DNA from: UBA6055 sp965203755
GTDB lineage: Bacteria > Chloroflexota > Anaerolineae > Aggregatilineales > Phototrophicaceae
Length of the DNA stretch: 64,000 nt
NCBI GenBank assembly: GCA_965203755.1
Contig: OZ241910.1
Span: 1,860,001 to 1,924,000 of the forward strand
Direction: 5' to 3'
Below, one piece after another: positions 16,362 to 25,510 of the stretch. Numbering within the stretch: position 1 is the stretch's first letter; every line of letters begins with the position of its first letter. The notes beneath the pieces were generated by a model. The model was not told the origin of the DNA. It searched no databases and worked only from the letters and a program-made list of their open reading frames with translations. A program made the translations under genes and the position numbers.

Positions 16362-16898
16362 TCACTGCTTCAGACGCTCAAAGAATCGCTTGCGAAATTT
16401 GGCGACCTTGGGCGCAATGACGAAGGCGCAGTAACCTTGATTGGGATTGTTGGCAAAGTAATTTTGATGATAATCCTCGGCAGTCCAAAAAACGCTGGCG
16501 GGGGTGACTTCGGTTACGATTTCGCTGGGATAAATCCCCTCATCGTCGAGGCGGCGGATGGTGGCTTCGGCAATGCGTTTCTGCTCGGCGGAATGATACC
16601 AGATGCCCGAACGGTATTGCGGGCCGCGGTCATTGCCCTGACGATTCAGGGTGGTCGGGTCGTGGATGGTGAAAAAGATATTCAGGATGTCCTGAAAGCT
16701 GACAAGCTCGGTGTCAAAGCTGACATTGACCACCTCGGCATGCCCGGTGGTTTTGCTGCATACCTGCTGATAGCTGGGGTGATCGACATGCCCGCCCATA
16801 TAACCGGAGATGGCCGATTCGACTCCCGTCAGTTGATTGTAGACGGCTTCCACGCACCAAAAACAGCCGCCGCCTAATGTCGCGACTTCTCTGCTCAT
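16362..16898 (-). CDS. msrA: Peptide methionine-S-sulfoxide reductase MsrA
   Basis: A 178-residue MsrA. The active site is GGCFWCVEAVY with the nucleophilic Cys12. Other signatures are SGYMGGHVDHPSYQQVCSKTTGHAEVV, FFTIHDPTTLNRQGNDRGPQYRS and the C-terminal FWTAEDYHQNYFANNP. It repairs oxidised methionine in proteins using thioredoxin. No MsrB domain is fused. It lies downstream of rsmA on the same strand, after 62 bases. Confidence 0.96.
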   Translation of the reverse strand: MSREVATLGGGCFWCVEAVYNQLTGVESAISGYMGGHVDHPSYQQVCSKTTGHAEVVNVSFDTELVSFQDILNIFFTIHDPTTLNRQGNDRGPQYRSGIWYHSAEQKRIAEATIRRLDDEGIYPSEIVTEVTPASVFWTAEDYHQNYFANNPNQGYCAFVIAPKVAKFRKRFFERLKQ

Positions 16899-16960
16899 TA
16901 TGATCTGTCCTTTCAGTCTCGTTTGATCCTGGCGGCATCGCAGACGATTATTGCGATTTT

Positions 16961-17812
16961 CTACCGTATCGTCAATGCTGCATCAGAAAATTGGCGAGTG
17001 ATGGTCCGCGTTAATCGCCCCCATTCTTCAAGCGTCAGGGTTTCGGCGCGGCGCTGGGGGTCGATCTTGGCGGCGGCGAGCAGTTCGCGGGCGTCGTCGG
17101 CTTTGATTTGCAAACCGCCGGCGAGCGCGTTTTTAAGCTGTTTGCGTTTCATGCTGAAGCCGGCTTTGACCACGCGGAAAAAGGCTTGCGCCGTCGGCAC
17201 ATCCACCGGCGGCTTTTGGTGGGTTTCGATGTGCATGATGGCGCTGTGAATATGCGGGCGCGGCCAGAACACAGCCGGGCTTAATTTGCCGATGATGGCG
17301 GGCGCGCCATAAAATTGAACCGCGACCGCCAGCAGGCTCATATTGCCGGCCGTCCCCATCATGCGCTCGGCGACTTCGTACTGCATGGTCATAACCATCC
17401 GCTTGGGACGGTGGTCTGTCGCCAAAAAGCGCCAGATAATCGCGCTGCTGATATAGTAAGGCGCATTGGCGACCACGATGAATTCCTGATTGCCGACCAG
17501 ACTGCGGATGTCTGTTTTCAGGATGTCGCCAAAGACAAAATACACGTTAGGCGCCGCATCAAATTGGTCTTCGAGGAGGGGCTGAAGCCGTTCGTCCACC
17601 TCGACGGCAAAGACGCGACCGGCGGCGGCCGCCAGCCTTGCGGTCAAAGCGCCGGTCCCAGCGCCCACTTCAACGACCGTGTCATTGGGTCTAAGCTCGG
17701 CGGCGGCAGTGATTTTCGCCAATGCTTTGGGGTCGTGCATGAAGTTCTGTCCCAAGCTCTTTTTGGGATAGAGGTCATAACTGTCGAGCAGAGCTTTCGG
17801 GCTGGATGACAT
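16961..17812 (-). CDS. rsmA: 16S rRNA dimethyladenosine methyltransferase RsmA/KsgA
   Basis: A 283-residue methyltransferase that dimethylates two adjacent adenosines at the 3' end of 16S rRNA. It has the family start PKKSLGQNFMHDPKALAKI, the SAM loop VVEVGAGTGALTARLA, the acidic FAVEVDERL, and the catalytic NAPYYISSAIIW (NLPY in most members, so Leu to Ala here). The C-terminal helical domain is present (AGFSMKRKQLKNALAGGL). The ATG at 17812 has AGGAGGTG upstream; the open frame extends to 17959, but without start signals. Confidence 0.95.
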   Translation of the reverse strand: MSSSPKALLDSYDLYPKKSLGQNFMHDPKALAKITAAAELRPNDTVVEVGAGTGALTARLAAAAGRVFAVEVDERLQPLLEDQFDAAPNVYFVFGDILKTDIRSLVGNQEFIVVANAPYYISSAIIWRFLATDHRPKRMVMTMQYEVAERMMGTAGNMSLLAVAVQFYGAPAIIGKLSPAVFWPRPHIHSAIMHIETHQKPPVDVPTAQAFFRVVKAGFSMKRKQLKNALAGGLQIKADDARELLAAAKIDPQRRAETLTLEEWGRLTRTITRQFSDAALTIR

Positions 17813-17957
17813 CAGCCACCTCCTGGCCGGGCTGGTTGACGGGGGAGGCCTAGTTGACCATATCGGCCGCGGTTTGAGTAGGGTTAAGCGGTATGGATAT
17901 TGGCGCTGGTCCCCTGCTAAAATAAAGTCGAATCTATACGATGCGCGGGGGCCTTCC

Positions 17958-18488
17958 ATGACACTGTTTGACCCTCAATTTGTACCTGTTCTGATTTTCA
18001 TTCTGCGCGTGACCAACAACGTCATCGGCACAGTTCGCATGATTGCCGTATCACGGGGACAGCGCGCCTGGGGTTTTGCCCTGGCTTCGCTGGAATCGCT
18101 GCTCTTTGCCTATACCGCCGGTCAGGTCATCACCGATTTGAACAATATCCCCAAATTGGCGGCTTATGTCTTTGGTTTCGCCGTCGGCGGGTATGTCGGG
18201 ATGCTGGTGGAAAATCGCTTTGTCCGCGCCTATGACGATGTTATGATTATCGCCTCGCCTTTAATTGCGCGTCGAATCGCGGTCGCTCTGCGCGATGCCA
18301 ACCACGGCGTGACCGAAATCATGGGCGAAGGCGCGCGCGGCCAGGTGGCTGAACTTCAGGTGATTACCCATCGGCGCGATTTACAGGATGTACTCGCTAT
18401 TGCACGGAGCATCAAGGAAGATGTCTTCATCACGGTGGAGCATTCGGACTTTATCCGCAATGGCTGGATACGGGCTCATCGCCGTTAG
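17958..18488 (+). CDS. UPF0316 / DUF2179-type membrane protein
   Basis: A 176-residue protein with about three N-terminal membrane helices (FVPVLIFILRVTNNVIGTVRM, WGFALASLESLLFAYTAGQVI, KLAAYVFGFAVGGYVGMLVE) and a soluble C-terminal part (residues about 95-176) resembling DUF2179. The layout and the conserved RVTNNVIGTVRMI segment match the UPF0316 family of unknown function. Its 3' end overlaps the convergent osmC gene by four bases. The start at 17958 gives the family length. Confidence 0.75.
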   Translation: MTLFDPQFVPVLIFILRVTNNVIGTVRMIAVSRGQRAWGFALASLESLLFAYTAGQVITDLNNIPKLAAYVFGFAVGGYVGMLVENRFVRAYDDVMIIASPLIARRIAVALRDANHGVTEIMGEGARGQVAELQVITHRRDLQDVLAIARSIKEDVFITVEHSDFIRNGWIRAHRR

Positions 18489-18907
18489 TCTGAAGATGCC
18501 AGTTCGACAAAGTAGGTCGGGGCACTAAGCAGCCGGTGAATCGGGCATTTGCCGGCGATGTCATAGAGTCGGCGGCGCTGTTGGTCATCCAGATCGCCAT
18601 GGAAGGTCAGCGCCTTGCGGACTTCGTGGACATACAGGTCGCTGCCGTCATGCGGCCGATAGTCGGCGCCTTTGAAACGTTCATAATCCACTTTGACATC
18701 AACGCCCTGCAAATCCCAGCCTTTGCGGTCGGCATACATTTTGCAGGTGATCGCCATACAGGATCCCAATGCGCCCAGCAGCATTTCGCCTGGCGTCGGG
18801 GCGGTATCGCTGCCGCCGTCTTCAATCGGCTCGTCCAGATGCCATTCATGCTGCCGTACGGTTACGGTCGTTCGGGCTCCATCGCGGAGGGCAACGTCAA
18901 CGGGCAT
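18485..18907 (-). CDS. OsmC/Ohr family protein
   Basis: A 140-residue OsmC-like protein. It shows the N-terminal beta part (WHLDEPIEDGGSDTAPTPGEM) followed by LLGALGSCMAITCKMYADRKG with the first reactive Cys, and the C-terminal AGKCPIHRLLSAPTYFVE with the second. OsmC proteins reduce organic hydroperoxides as homodimers. The two-Cys pattern fits OsmC rather than an inactive homologue. It follows the oxidase cluster on the same strand after an 81-base gap. Confidence 0.88.
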   Translation of the reverse strand: MPVDVALRDGARTTVTVRQHEWHLDEPIEDGGSDTAPTPGEMLLGALGSCMAITCKMYADRKGWDLQGVDVKVDYERFKGADYRPHDGSDLYVHEVRKALTFHGDLDDQQRRRLYDIAGKCPIHRLLSAPTYFVELASSD

Positions 18908-18988
18908 AGCCTGATCCTTTGATTTTTGATTGCTGTCGGTCGGTATGCTGGTGACGAGTTCATGGCGCCGCGTCTTACGGCTGGATGT

Positions 18989-19396
18989 TTAGAGGCTGTA
19001 GCCGCTGGGGGGGATCGCCAGCAGGAACATGACCGACAAGGCGGCAATCAGCAACGGCAGCAGCAGCACCACCGCCAGAATCCGTTTTTCGTCTTTCAGG
19101 TGCATATAGAACCAGATGACCAGGGTTGATTTGACAATCGCAATCGCCAGCAGCAGAATCGCTTTGACCGCCTGTAAAGCCGCTGCCATTGTCGGGGCAT
19201 CATGGATCGCGGCTTTGAGCCATTCGGCGCTGAATACCTCGATGACGGTCAAGATCGCCAGGCCGCCAAAAACAACGGTGTAGATGCCGCCTTCCACCGT
19301 GATTGCGCGGCCGCGAATGAGGACCGTATTGCTGTGATGCTCATGGTTATCATCAGGGTGGCGCAGTTCAATTTCTGTATGGGCTGCTTCTGCCAT
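18989..19396 (-). CDS. Cytochrome c oxidase subunit IV
   Basis: About 135 residues: a polar N-terminus rich in His (HPDDNHEHHSNT) and three membrane helices (YTVVFGGLAILTVIEVF, ILLLAIAIVKSTLVIWFYMHL, ILAVVLLLPLLIAALSVMFLL). The VKSTLVIWFYMHLKDE motif is typical of prokaryotic COX4 (CtaF/CyoD-like) subunits, which stabilise the oxidase. ATG 19396 with AGGAG upstream is chosen over GTG 19405. It is the last gene of the oxidase cluster. Confidence 0.85.
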   Translation of the reverse strand: MAEAAHTEIELRHPDDNHEHHSNTVLIRGRAITVEGGIYTVVFGGLAILTVIEVFSAEWLKAAIHDAPTMAAALQAVKAILLLAIAIVKSTLVIWFYMHLKDEKRILAVVLLLPLLIAALSVMFLLAIPPSGYSL

Positions 19397-19492
19397 CGGG
19401 GGCACTCCTGTTTTGGTGAACGGCTGTCTGTGCCGACAGACAAAGTTGGATATTTTGCGTCGGCGCGGGCGGCATTGCGCTCCCGCCGGCGG

Positions 19493-20110
19493 CTATACCA
19501 GATAAATCAATGTGAACAGCATAATCCAGACCACATCGACAAAATGCCAGTAGAGTCCGAACATCTCGATGCCGATGGGGTTGTGGTCATAATGGCCTTT
19601 GGCGCCGCGGCGCAGGACTTCCAAAGCCCAAAGGACACCGACAAGCACATGGACGCCGTGGAAGAAAGTCGGGGCGTAAAAGCGCATTCCGAAAGAACCC
19701 CATCCTGAATTGGCGTCAAAGCCGAGCGTGATGCCGAGATGCGCCAATTCGCTGTATTCGATATACTGCCCGCCAAGAAAGACCGCCCCACCCAGCGCGG
19801 TGGCGGCAATCCAGCGCAGCATGCCCTGGCGGCTGCCTTTTTGCATCGCGCGCAGGCCCATGACCATAAAATAACTGCTGGCAAGCAGGATAAAGGTGTT
19901 GGCGGTCACCAGCCCGACGCCCAGCTGTTCGTGCGCCAGCGCGACCACTTCCGATTCGTTGATGCGGAAGATGACATAACCGACGATCATCATCGAGAAA
20001 ATGACGATTTCGGATGCCAGATAGAGCCACATGCCGAGCTTCATATTTTCGTTATGGTCTTCGGCGCTGATATGCCCGTGGTCTTCGCGGGCGATGGTCA
20101 GTTGTGCCAT
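19493..20110 (-). CDS. ctaE: Cytochrome c oxidase subunit III
   Basis: A 205-residue subunit III with five membrane helices. It has KLGMWLYLASEIVIFSMMIVGY, TANTFILLASSYFMVMGLRAM, FYAPTFFHGVHVLVGVLWAL, and the C-terminal GLYWHFVDVVWIMLFTLIYLV, all family signatures. Subunit III supports proton uptake and oxidase stability. GAGGGACTGAT precedes the ATG. It is the second subunit III-type gene of the cluster, the other being at 21178-21786. Confidence 0.93.
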   Translation of the reverse strand: MAQLTIAREDHGHISAEDHNENMKLGMWLYLASEIVIFSMMIVGYVIFRINESEVVALAHEQLGVGLVTANTFILLASSYFMVMGLRAMQKGSRQGMLRWIAATALGGAVFLGGQYIEYSELAHLGITLGFDANSGWGSFGMRFYAPTFFHGVHVLVGVLWALEVLRRGAKGHYDHNPIGIEMFGLYWHFVDVVWIMLFTLIYLV

Positions 20111-20124
20111 ATCAGTCCCTCATT

Positions 20125-21129
20125 CTATTTCTGATAGCCGACGGCGCGCGGAATGGCTTTGATGACGCTGGAGATGCCGGCGGCGATTTTGCCAGCTTCG
20201 CGGATGGGCAGTATTTGGGTGCGGTCGCGGTCAGTGGTCTCGATTTCCTGCGCTTCCTTGACGCCGCGGTGCGTTAGATAAAAGAAGACCGCAATTCCGC
20301 CGGCGGCGACTGCCAGCGAAACAAAGATAATTAAAATGAAGCCAAGCAGGACGGCAAATTGACTCGCACCGGCAATCGACTGATTGGCGAAGTCGTCCGG
20401 CGGCAATACCAGCCCAAGAATATCCTGTATCGGGATGACCAATTCGCCAAAGCCATTGGCGGCCGCATCCGCGTTCGGCTCATTGGCGGTTTGCAGACGG
20501 AAGCCATGCGGCAGCAGCGCCAGGGCAAACAGGACAATCGTGCTCACAATCGAAATCGTCAGGACGAGGAAAAGCTGTCCGGCATAAAAAGCGATGGTTT
20601 GCCACAGGCAGGAAAGGCTCATTAAGATGGCGCCGGGCGTGCCGAAAAGGCCGGCCACCGCTCCCAGCAGGAACCGCCAGCCGCCAAAGACCGCCAGCCA
20701 TATCAAGAACCAGGGGATATTCACCAGCCAGTTGAGCGGGAACAGGCCCAGGTTAAGATAAGGAAAGCGTATCGGCTTGGGCGAGTCATTGATAATCTGC
20801 CAGGCGAAATCCCAGAGCCACTTCCCGCTCCTGAAAACGCTGCCGGTGGTTTTTAGCGCGAATTCCCTTTCGGGCGCGGCGGCGCGTTCGGCGGCATGGT
20901 CGCCGTGTTCGCTCATTTTGGGGTCGAATGCGCCCACGCCCCACATGAACGCGCCCATGGAGACAAAGGCCGCCAGCGCCAAGCCGACCTGCGCGCCTTC
21001 GCTGGTCTCGGCATTCATCCAGACTGGCTCCATATTCTGTAAAGAGCGCACCGCGTACACGAAAATAAGCGATGCTATGAACGCTATGATCATGTACGGT
21101 ATCGCCCGTGGAAGTCCGGGTTTATCCAT
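20125..21129 (-). CDS. Unrecognised membrane protein inside the cytochrome oxidase cluster
   Basis: About 334 residues that I cannot place in a family. Two N-terminal membrane helices (AIPYMIIAFIASLIFVYAV, GLALAAFVSMGAFMWGVGAF) are followed by a soluble stretch and at least three more helices (WLVNIPWFLIWLAVFGGWRFLL, LFLVLTISIVSTIVLFALALL, FAVLLGFILIIFVSLAVAAGGIAVFFYL), then a charged C-terminus. No metal-ligand pattern stands out. It sits between the two subunit III genes with gaps of 14 and 48 bases, so it is probably an accessory or assembly protein of this oxidase. Start could be TTG 21132. Confidence 0.7.
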   Translation of the reverse strand: MDKPGLPRAIPYMIIAFIASLIFVYAVRSLQNMEPVWMNAETSEGAQVGLALAAFVSMGAFMWGVGAFDPKMSEHGDHAAERAAAPEREFALKTTGSVFRSGKWLWDFAWQIINDSPKPIRFPYLNLGLFPLNWLVNIPWFLIWLAVFGGWRFLLGAVAGLFGTPGAILMSLSCLWQTIAFYAGQLFLVLTISIVSTIVLFALALLPHGFRLQTANEPNADAAANGFGELVIPIQDILGLVLPPDDFANQSIAGASQFAVLLGFILIIFVSLAVAAGGIAVFFYLTHRGVKEAQEIETTDRDRTQILPIREAGKIAAGISSVIKAIPRAVGYQK

Positions 21130-21177
21130 CAATCAGCACTCCCTCGCGTTGTTCGCTGCCGAGTATATCACGATTGA

Positions 21178-21786
21178 CTAACGCAGCCAATACAGCGCCA
21201 CATAAAACAGAACCCAGGCCACGGTCACAAAATACCAAAGTTTGGCGGCGCCTTCAACCGCCCATGAATCATGTTCATCGCCGCTGTAGAACCCCAGCCG
21301 GCCGCGGTGATGCACCTTGACCATAAAAGCCATAATCACCAGCGCATGGACAAAGTGAAAGCCGGTCATCAGGCGGAAGGTCTGTCCATATTGAGTCGCC
21401 AGGGCGGCATCGGATACGGTGACAAATTCATAGATGACAATCGCCATAAAGACGAGGCCGAGGCCGGTCGCCAGACGCCAGCTGTTCAGGAAAACGGCGA
21501 CGGCGGCGCCGCGCAGGGCCTTGAGGCTTTGGCGGACCAGCCACACGCTGGCGATTAAGGCGGCGGTCGCCAAGCTCGGCAAAATCGGATTGAAGGGGTC
21601 GACGCCGGCCGGCGGCCATTGGGCATAGCTGAAGCGCAGCTGCCAGTTGACGATAACCATGGCTACAAAAGCCATCATCCAGCTGACTTGAAACAGCGTC
21701 ATGCCCAGGCGGTTGTTCTTCAGGCGGATTTCGGCAGCGCGCTGATGCGCTTTTTGTTTTTTCTGTCGGTCAGCAAAACTTGTCAT
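21178..21786 (-). CDS. Second cytochrome oxidase subunit III-like protein
   Basis: A 202-residue membrane protein with five helices. TLFQVSWMMAFVAMVIVNWQL, FRLMTGFHFVHALVIMAFMV and the C-terminal AKLWYFVTVAWVLFYVALYWL align with helices III-VII of the heme-copper oxidase subunit III family (compare GLYWHFVDVVWIMLFTLIYLV of ctaE). It is more divergent than ctaE. Two subunit III paralogues in one cluster suggest a heteromeric or alternative assembly. It lies directly downstream of ctaD. Confidence 0.75.
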   Translation of the reverse strand: MTSFADRQKKQKAHQRAAEIRLKNNRLGMTLFQVSWMMAFVAMVIVNWQLRFSYAQWPPAGVDPFNPILPSLATAALIASVWLVRQSLKALRGAAVAVFLNSWRLATGLGLVFMAIVIYEFVTVSDAALATQYGQTFRLMTGFHFVHALVIMAFMVKVHHRGRLGFYSGDEHDSWAVEGAAKLWYFVTVAWVLFYVALYWLR

Positions 21787-21837
21787 GGCGGGTTTGGGTT
21801 TCGGGATTGGATGGATGTTTTAACCGATTCGGGCGCG

Positions 21838-23541
21838 TTAGCCGCCGGCCGACGGCGCGGGCCGGTGGATTCTGCCCGGCGATGAGTCGAATGCGATCTC
21901 AAGCGCATCGAGATACGCTGTGGCCGCTTCAGTGCCGTAGCCGTATGGGTCTTCAAAGGGAATCGGGTCTTCTTCAAAGTTGGCTGGCGGCGGCGGCGAA
22001 GTCGTCGCCCATTCAAGGGTCAAGGCGCGCCAGGGATTGGCGCCGGCGACCGGCCCGCGGAAGTAGCTTTGGATGATGTTGTAGATGGCGATGAAGGTCG
22101 AGAAGCCAAGCACAAAAGCCGCGAAGCTGATGAGGCGGTTGAAATCGGTAAATGCGGGGTCATAGACGGCGACGCGGCGCGGCATACCCAGCATGCCGAC
22201 GATGTGCATCGGAAAGAAGGTGAACAAAAAGCCAAAGTAGGTCAGGACAAAGTGCAGCTTGCCGAGCCGTTCGTTCATCATCCGCCCGGTGATTTTTGGA
22301 AACCAGTGATAGAGCGCCGAATAGATGGCGAAAACGCTGCCGCCGAAGAGGACAAAGTGGAAGTGGCTGACGACAAAATAGGTGTCGTGGACGTGAATGT
22401 CGAAGGGCAGCGCCGCCAGCATCACGCCGGTGATGCCGCCGATGACGAACATCGACATAAAACCCAATGCGAAGAGCATGGCGCTGGTGAAACGTATCTT
22501 GCCGCCCCAGATCGTGCCCAGCCAACTGAACATCTTGATGCCGGTCGGCACGGCGATAATCATGGTGGTGATCATAAATGGAATGCGAAGTTCGGGCTGC
22601 AGGCTGGTGAACATGTGATGCGCCCAGACCGTGAAGCCGACAATCGCAATCGCCATACTGGACAGGCCGATCATGCGATAGCCAAAGACGGGCTTGCGGC
22701 TGTGGATCGAGAGGACTTCGGACAGCACGCCCATCCCCGGCAGCACCATGATATACACCGCCGGATGGCTGTAGAACCAGAAGATATTCTGCCAGAGCAG
22801 CACGTCGCCGCCGCCGGCGGCATCAAAAAAGGTCGTGCCGGCCATGCGGTCGAGCAGGAGCAGGGTCAAGGCGCCGGCAAGGAAGGGGGTTGCCATTACG
22901 GCGATGATGCTGGTCGCCAAAACAGCCCAGCACAGCAGCGGCATCCTCCAGATGGTCATTTCCGGCGGGCGCATATTGAGGATGGTCACAATAAAGTTGA
23001 TTGAGCCGAGAATGGACGAGATCCCCAGCAGATGAGCGCCCAGCGCCCACAGCGTCTGCCCGTCGCCGCTAAACAGGGTCGAAAGCGGCGGGTAAGATGT
23101 CCAGCCGGCTTCAGCCGGATTAACGAAGTAACCCAGCAGCATGACGACGCCGGCCGGTGGAATCAGCCAGAAGGCGAAAGCATTCAGCCACGGGAAGGCC
23201 ATGTCTTTGGCGCCAAGCTGGAGCGGGACGACATAGTTGCCATAAGCCGCCCACATCGGGATAATAAACAGGAAGATCATAATCGTGCCGTGCATGGTGA
23301 ACAGGCTGTTGTAAGCCGAGCCCGATGCCATCAAGTCCAGTTCAGGCGTCCATAGCTCCAGGCGGATGCCCATCGCCAAGGCGCCGCCGACAATGAAAAA
23401 GAGCAATGCCGCCAAGCCATACTGCACGCCGATGATTTTGTGGTCAACACTCCAGCGCAAGTATTCGCCCAAAGCCGGGCGTTTGACGTCCTCAAGCTCT
23501 TGCCGCTGCCGCTGTCCCAACGGGACGGAAATGGTTGCCAT
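21838..23541 (-). CDS. ctaD: Cytochrome c oxidase subunit I (type A2)
   Basis: A 567-residue catalytic subunit. Heme ligands are visible in TMHGTIMIF (His84) and in the VVSHFHFVLFGG segment. CuB ligands are His259 in FYSHPAVY, with the His-Tyr cross-link partner Tyr263, and His308-His309 in WAHHM. D-channel entry residues are present (GAKDMAFPWLN, Asp113, Asn120), as is the K-channel Lys336 (PTGIKMFSW). The usual Glu of GHPEVY is replaced by the Tyr257-Ser258 pair, which defines the A2 subfamily, as in caa3 oxidases. It reduces O2 and pumps protons. Confidence 0.97.
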   Translation of the reverse strand: MATISVPLGQRQRQELEDVKRPALGEYLRWSVDHKIIGVQYGLAALLFFIVGGALAMGIRLELWTPELDLMASGSAYNSLFTMHGTIMIFLFIIPMWAAYGNYVVPLQLGAKDMAFPWLNAFAFWLIPPAGVVMLLGYFVNPAEAGWTSYPPLSTLFSGDGQTLWALGAHLLGISSILGSINFIVTILNMRPPEMTIWRMPLLCWAVLATSIIAVMATPFLAGALTLLLLDRMAGTTFFDAAGGGDVLLWQNIFWFYSHPAVYIMVLPGMGVLSEVLSIHSRKPVFGYRMIGLSSMAIAIVGFTVWAHHMFTSLQPELRIPFMITTMIIAVPTGIKMFSWLGTIWGGKIRFTSAMLFALGFMSMFVIGGITGVMLAALPFDIHVHDTYFVVSHFHFVLFGGSVFAIYSALYHWFPKITGRMMNERLGKLHFVLTYFGFLFTFFPMHIVGMLGMPRRVAVYDPAFTDFNRLISFAAFVLGFSTFIAIYNIIQSYFRGPVAGANPWRALTLEWATTSPPPPANFEEDPIPFEDPYGYGTEAATAYLDALEIAFDSSPGRIHRPAPSAGG

Positions 23542-23562
23542 AATTGACTGCGCCTCTTTATG

Positions 23563-24894
23563 CTAATCGGTTACCAAATTTTCATCTTCGCCGGCGCCTT
23601 CCGATGCCGTGTTCGCTGCTTCGCCATCTGTTTCCGCATCGCCCTGCCCAAAGTTGATATCGACTTCGATATCGAAGGCCAGCTTGATGGCATCAGGGAT
23701 GGCGGCGGCGCTGTTTTCGTTGTCACAATCCGACTGTTCTCCCTGTGTACACAGATAGGCGGCGATGGCGTAGAGTTCTTCAGCGTTCATGGTGTTGGCG
23801 CCGGGTTCATCGGGGCCAAAGTTTGCCATCTGGGTGTCATAACCGGGGACGAGGTAGGCGGCCGGCTTCCAGATCGATGTGATCAGATATTCTTCGGCTG
23901 ATTGACCGGCGACCCGCTCGCCGGCGCGGTCGGCGATCCCGTTGAGCGATGGGCCGGTTGTCGCTGTCCAGCCAAGGCTGTCGAGGATGTGACAACTGTT
24001 GCAGATGTAGTTTTGAATGACGACTTCACCGCGCAGCGCCGGATCGGCCGGCGGGTTGAGGATGGCGTGAATCGCCGGTTCATAGAACAAATCCAGATAT
24101 TGGCTTTCGTCTTCATAGACGACCACCGCGCCGGTCATCCGTCCGTGTCCATCGCCGCATAATTCGGCGCAGACAATCGGGTATTCGGCTGGATAGCTGG
24201 CGCCTTCGACCCGTATGGGCGTAAAGCGCATCTGCGTCGGCCGGCCGCCGGTTTCGGGATTGCCGGGCAGCAGATCCTGCTTGACGCGCATGGCTGGAAT
24301 CCAGTAGGCGTGAATGACATCCTGCGCTTGCAGGCTCAAATCAACATTTTGACCGATGTAGGTATGCAGGATGGGCCCGCTGTTGATGACAATCGGATCG
24401 CCGTTGGCATGGCTGCGCCCGGTCTCATAAGTGTGGGTCCAGGCAAAGCGCGAGCCGGCGACCTTGATGGCAATCGATTCGCCGTTGACTCGGTTGATAT
24501 TGTCTTTGGGCGCCGAATTTTGAGTCCAGACATTAAAGCTGACCACCGCCAGGAAGACCACAACCAGCGCCGGGATGATTGTCCATACGATTTCGAGGAT
24601 CATATTGCCATGATAGGAAGGACCGTCGCGGTCATCGCCGGGGCGGGCGCGGAATGCGATCACCGAGATGACCAGCAGGCCTTGGATTAAGAAGAAAACC
24701 ACGCCGCCGATGACGAGCAGTATCATAAAGAGATTGTCGACGTTTATGGATTCGGCCGAGGCCTGCGCCGGGAAGATGCCTGGCACGAATGTCGTGAACC
24801 AGCCCACACCCAGTACCGTGACCAGCAAAAACGCCACAGCGACAACAACTGATCTCAAGCCGAATGACGGTCTGTTACTGTTATTGTTATCCAT
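23563..24894 (-). CDS. ctaC: Cytochrome c oxidase subunit II with fused cytochrome c domain (caa3-type)
   Basis: A 443-residue subunit II. An N-terminal hydrophobic segment (residues about 14-36) and two anchor helices (about 54-80 and 98-122) precede the cupredoxin domain, with CuA ligands His195 and CAELCGDGHGRM (Cys242, Cys246, His250, Met253). A C-terminal cytochrome c domain has CNSCH (298-302) and the Met ligand near Met356 (YDTQMANF). The extreme C-terminus is acidic. The fused heme c makes this a caa3 oxidase that can accept electrons without a separate soluble donor site. AGGTGG precedes the ATG. It is the first gene of the cluster. Confidence 0.96.
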   Translation of the reverse strand: MDNNNSNRPSFGLRSVVVAVAFLLVTVLGVGWFTTFVPGIFPAQASAESINVDNLFMILLVIGGVVFFLIQGLLVISVIAFRARPGDDRDGPSYHGNMILEIVWTIIPALVVVFLAVVSFNVWTQNSAPKDNINRVNGESIAIKVAGSRFAWTHTYETGRSHANGDPIVINSGPILHTYIGQNVDLSLQAQDVIHAYWIPAMRVKQDLLPGNPETGGRPTQMRFTPIRVEGASYPAEYPIVCAELCGDGHGRMTGAVVVYEDESQYLDLFYEPAIHAILNPPADPALRGEVVIQNYICNSCHILDSLGWTATTGPSLNGIADRAGERVAGQSAEEYLITSIWKPAAYLVPGYDTQMANFGPDEPGANTMNAEELYAIAAYLCTQGEQSDCDNENSAAAIPDAIKLAFDIEVDINFGQGDAETDGEAANTASEGAGEDENLVTD

Positions 24895-25283
24895 ATTGGA
24901 TTACCACCTGAATCCACAGCCCACTGTTTATGACAATGGGGATGATTGATACTCCGGCTTCAATACTTCAACCATGGAAGGGCTATTCTTGTCTGTGATT
25001 CGCCTGCCGATTTCATAAGCCCGCTCAAGCAGCTGCGCCTGTTTGTTACATTTATCACAATTCTACCGAAAAGACTTCGCTTTTACAAGCAGCTTCAAGG
25101 CGAATTATGCGGCTTGACGAAAAGCCTGGTTATGACGCTTCCCAAATCTTTATACTGCGAGATATTACGGCTTCATCTATCCCATGGAGCCAGCAGGGCA
25201 ATGGCATCAAAACCGCGGCCTTTTAGTCGCCTTTTGCCCATCATGCTGTGATACCCTGTTATTCACGCGCAGATTAACAATCC

Positions 25284-25306
25284 AGCCCCGCGGCGGCGGG
25301 CTTTTT
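25284..25306 (+). terminator. Orphan intrinsic terminator
   Basis: AGCCCCGC (25284-25291) pairs with GCGGGCT (25296-25302), with one bulged C, and is followed by a run of T to 25306. No gene is recognised upstream on this strand, since ctaC is divergent. It may end a small RNA or be incidental. Confidence 0.45.
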
Positions 25307-25510
25307 GTCCGAAAAGCGTTTTTGAAACGGGGCCAAGCGGACCTGTAAAACGGCTCATCGGCGGCGCAAAAGGGCGGCCGGCGCCGGCTGATTTCAGATC
25401 CATGCACTTTGACTTATCATAACGGGCTTTTATAGCTCAAATAAGATCATTAAATGTCTTTTGCTTCACTTTTAGCTGCCGCATCTTGCCGTGACTCAGC
25501 GCGCAACCGT

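Noticed and set aside
22069..23004. 311-codon frame antisense to ctaD
   Set aside because: Low-complexity His/Asp/Arg sequence typical of a shadow frame; ctaD is unmistakable on the other strand.
24946..25251. 101-codon frame in the ctaC-methyltransferase gap
   Set aside because: No RBS at the expected distance and no protein-like composition; no homology recognised.
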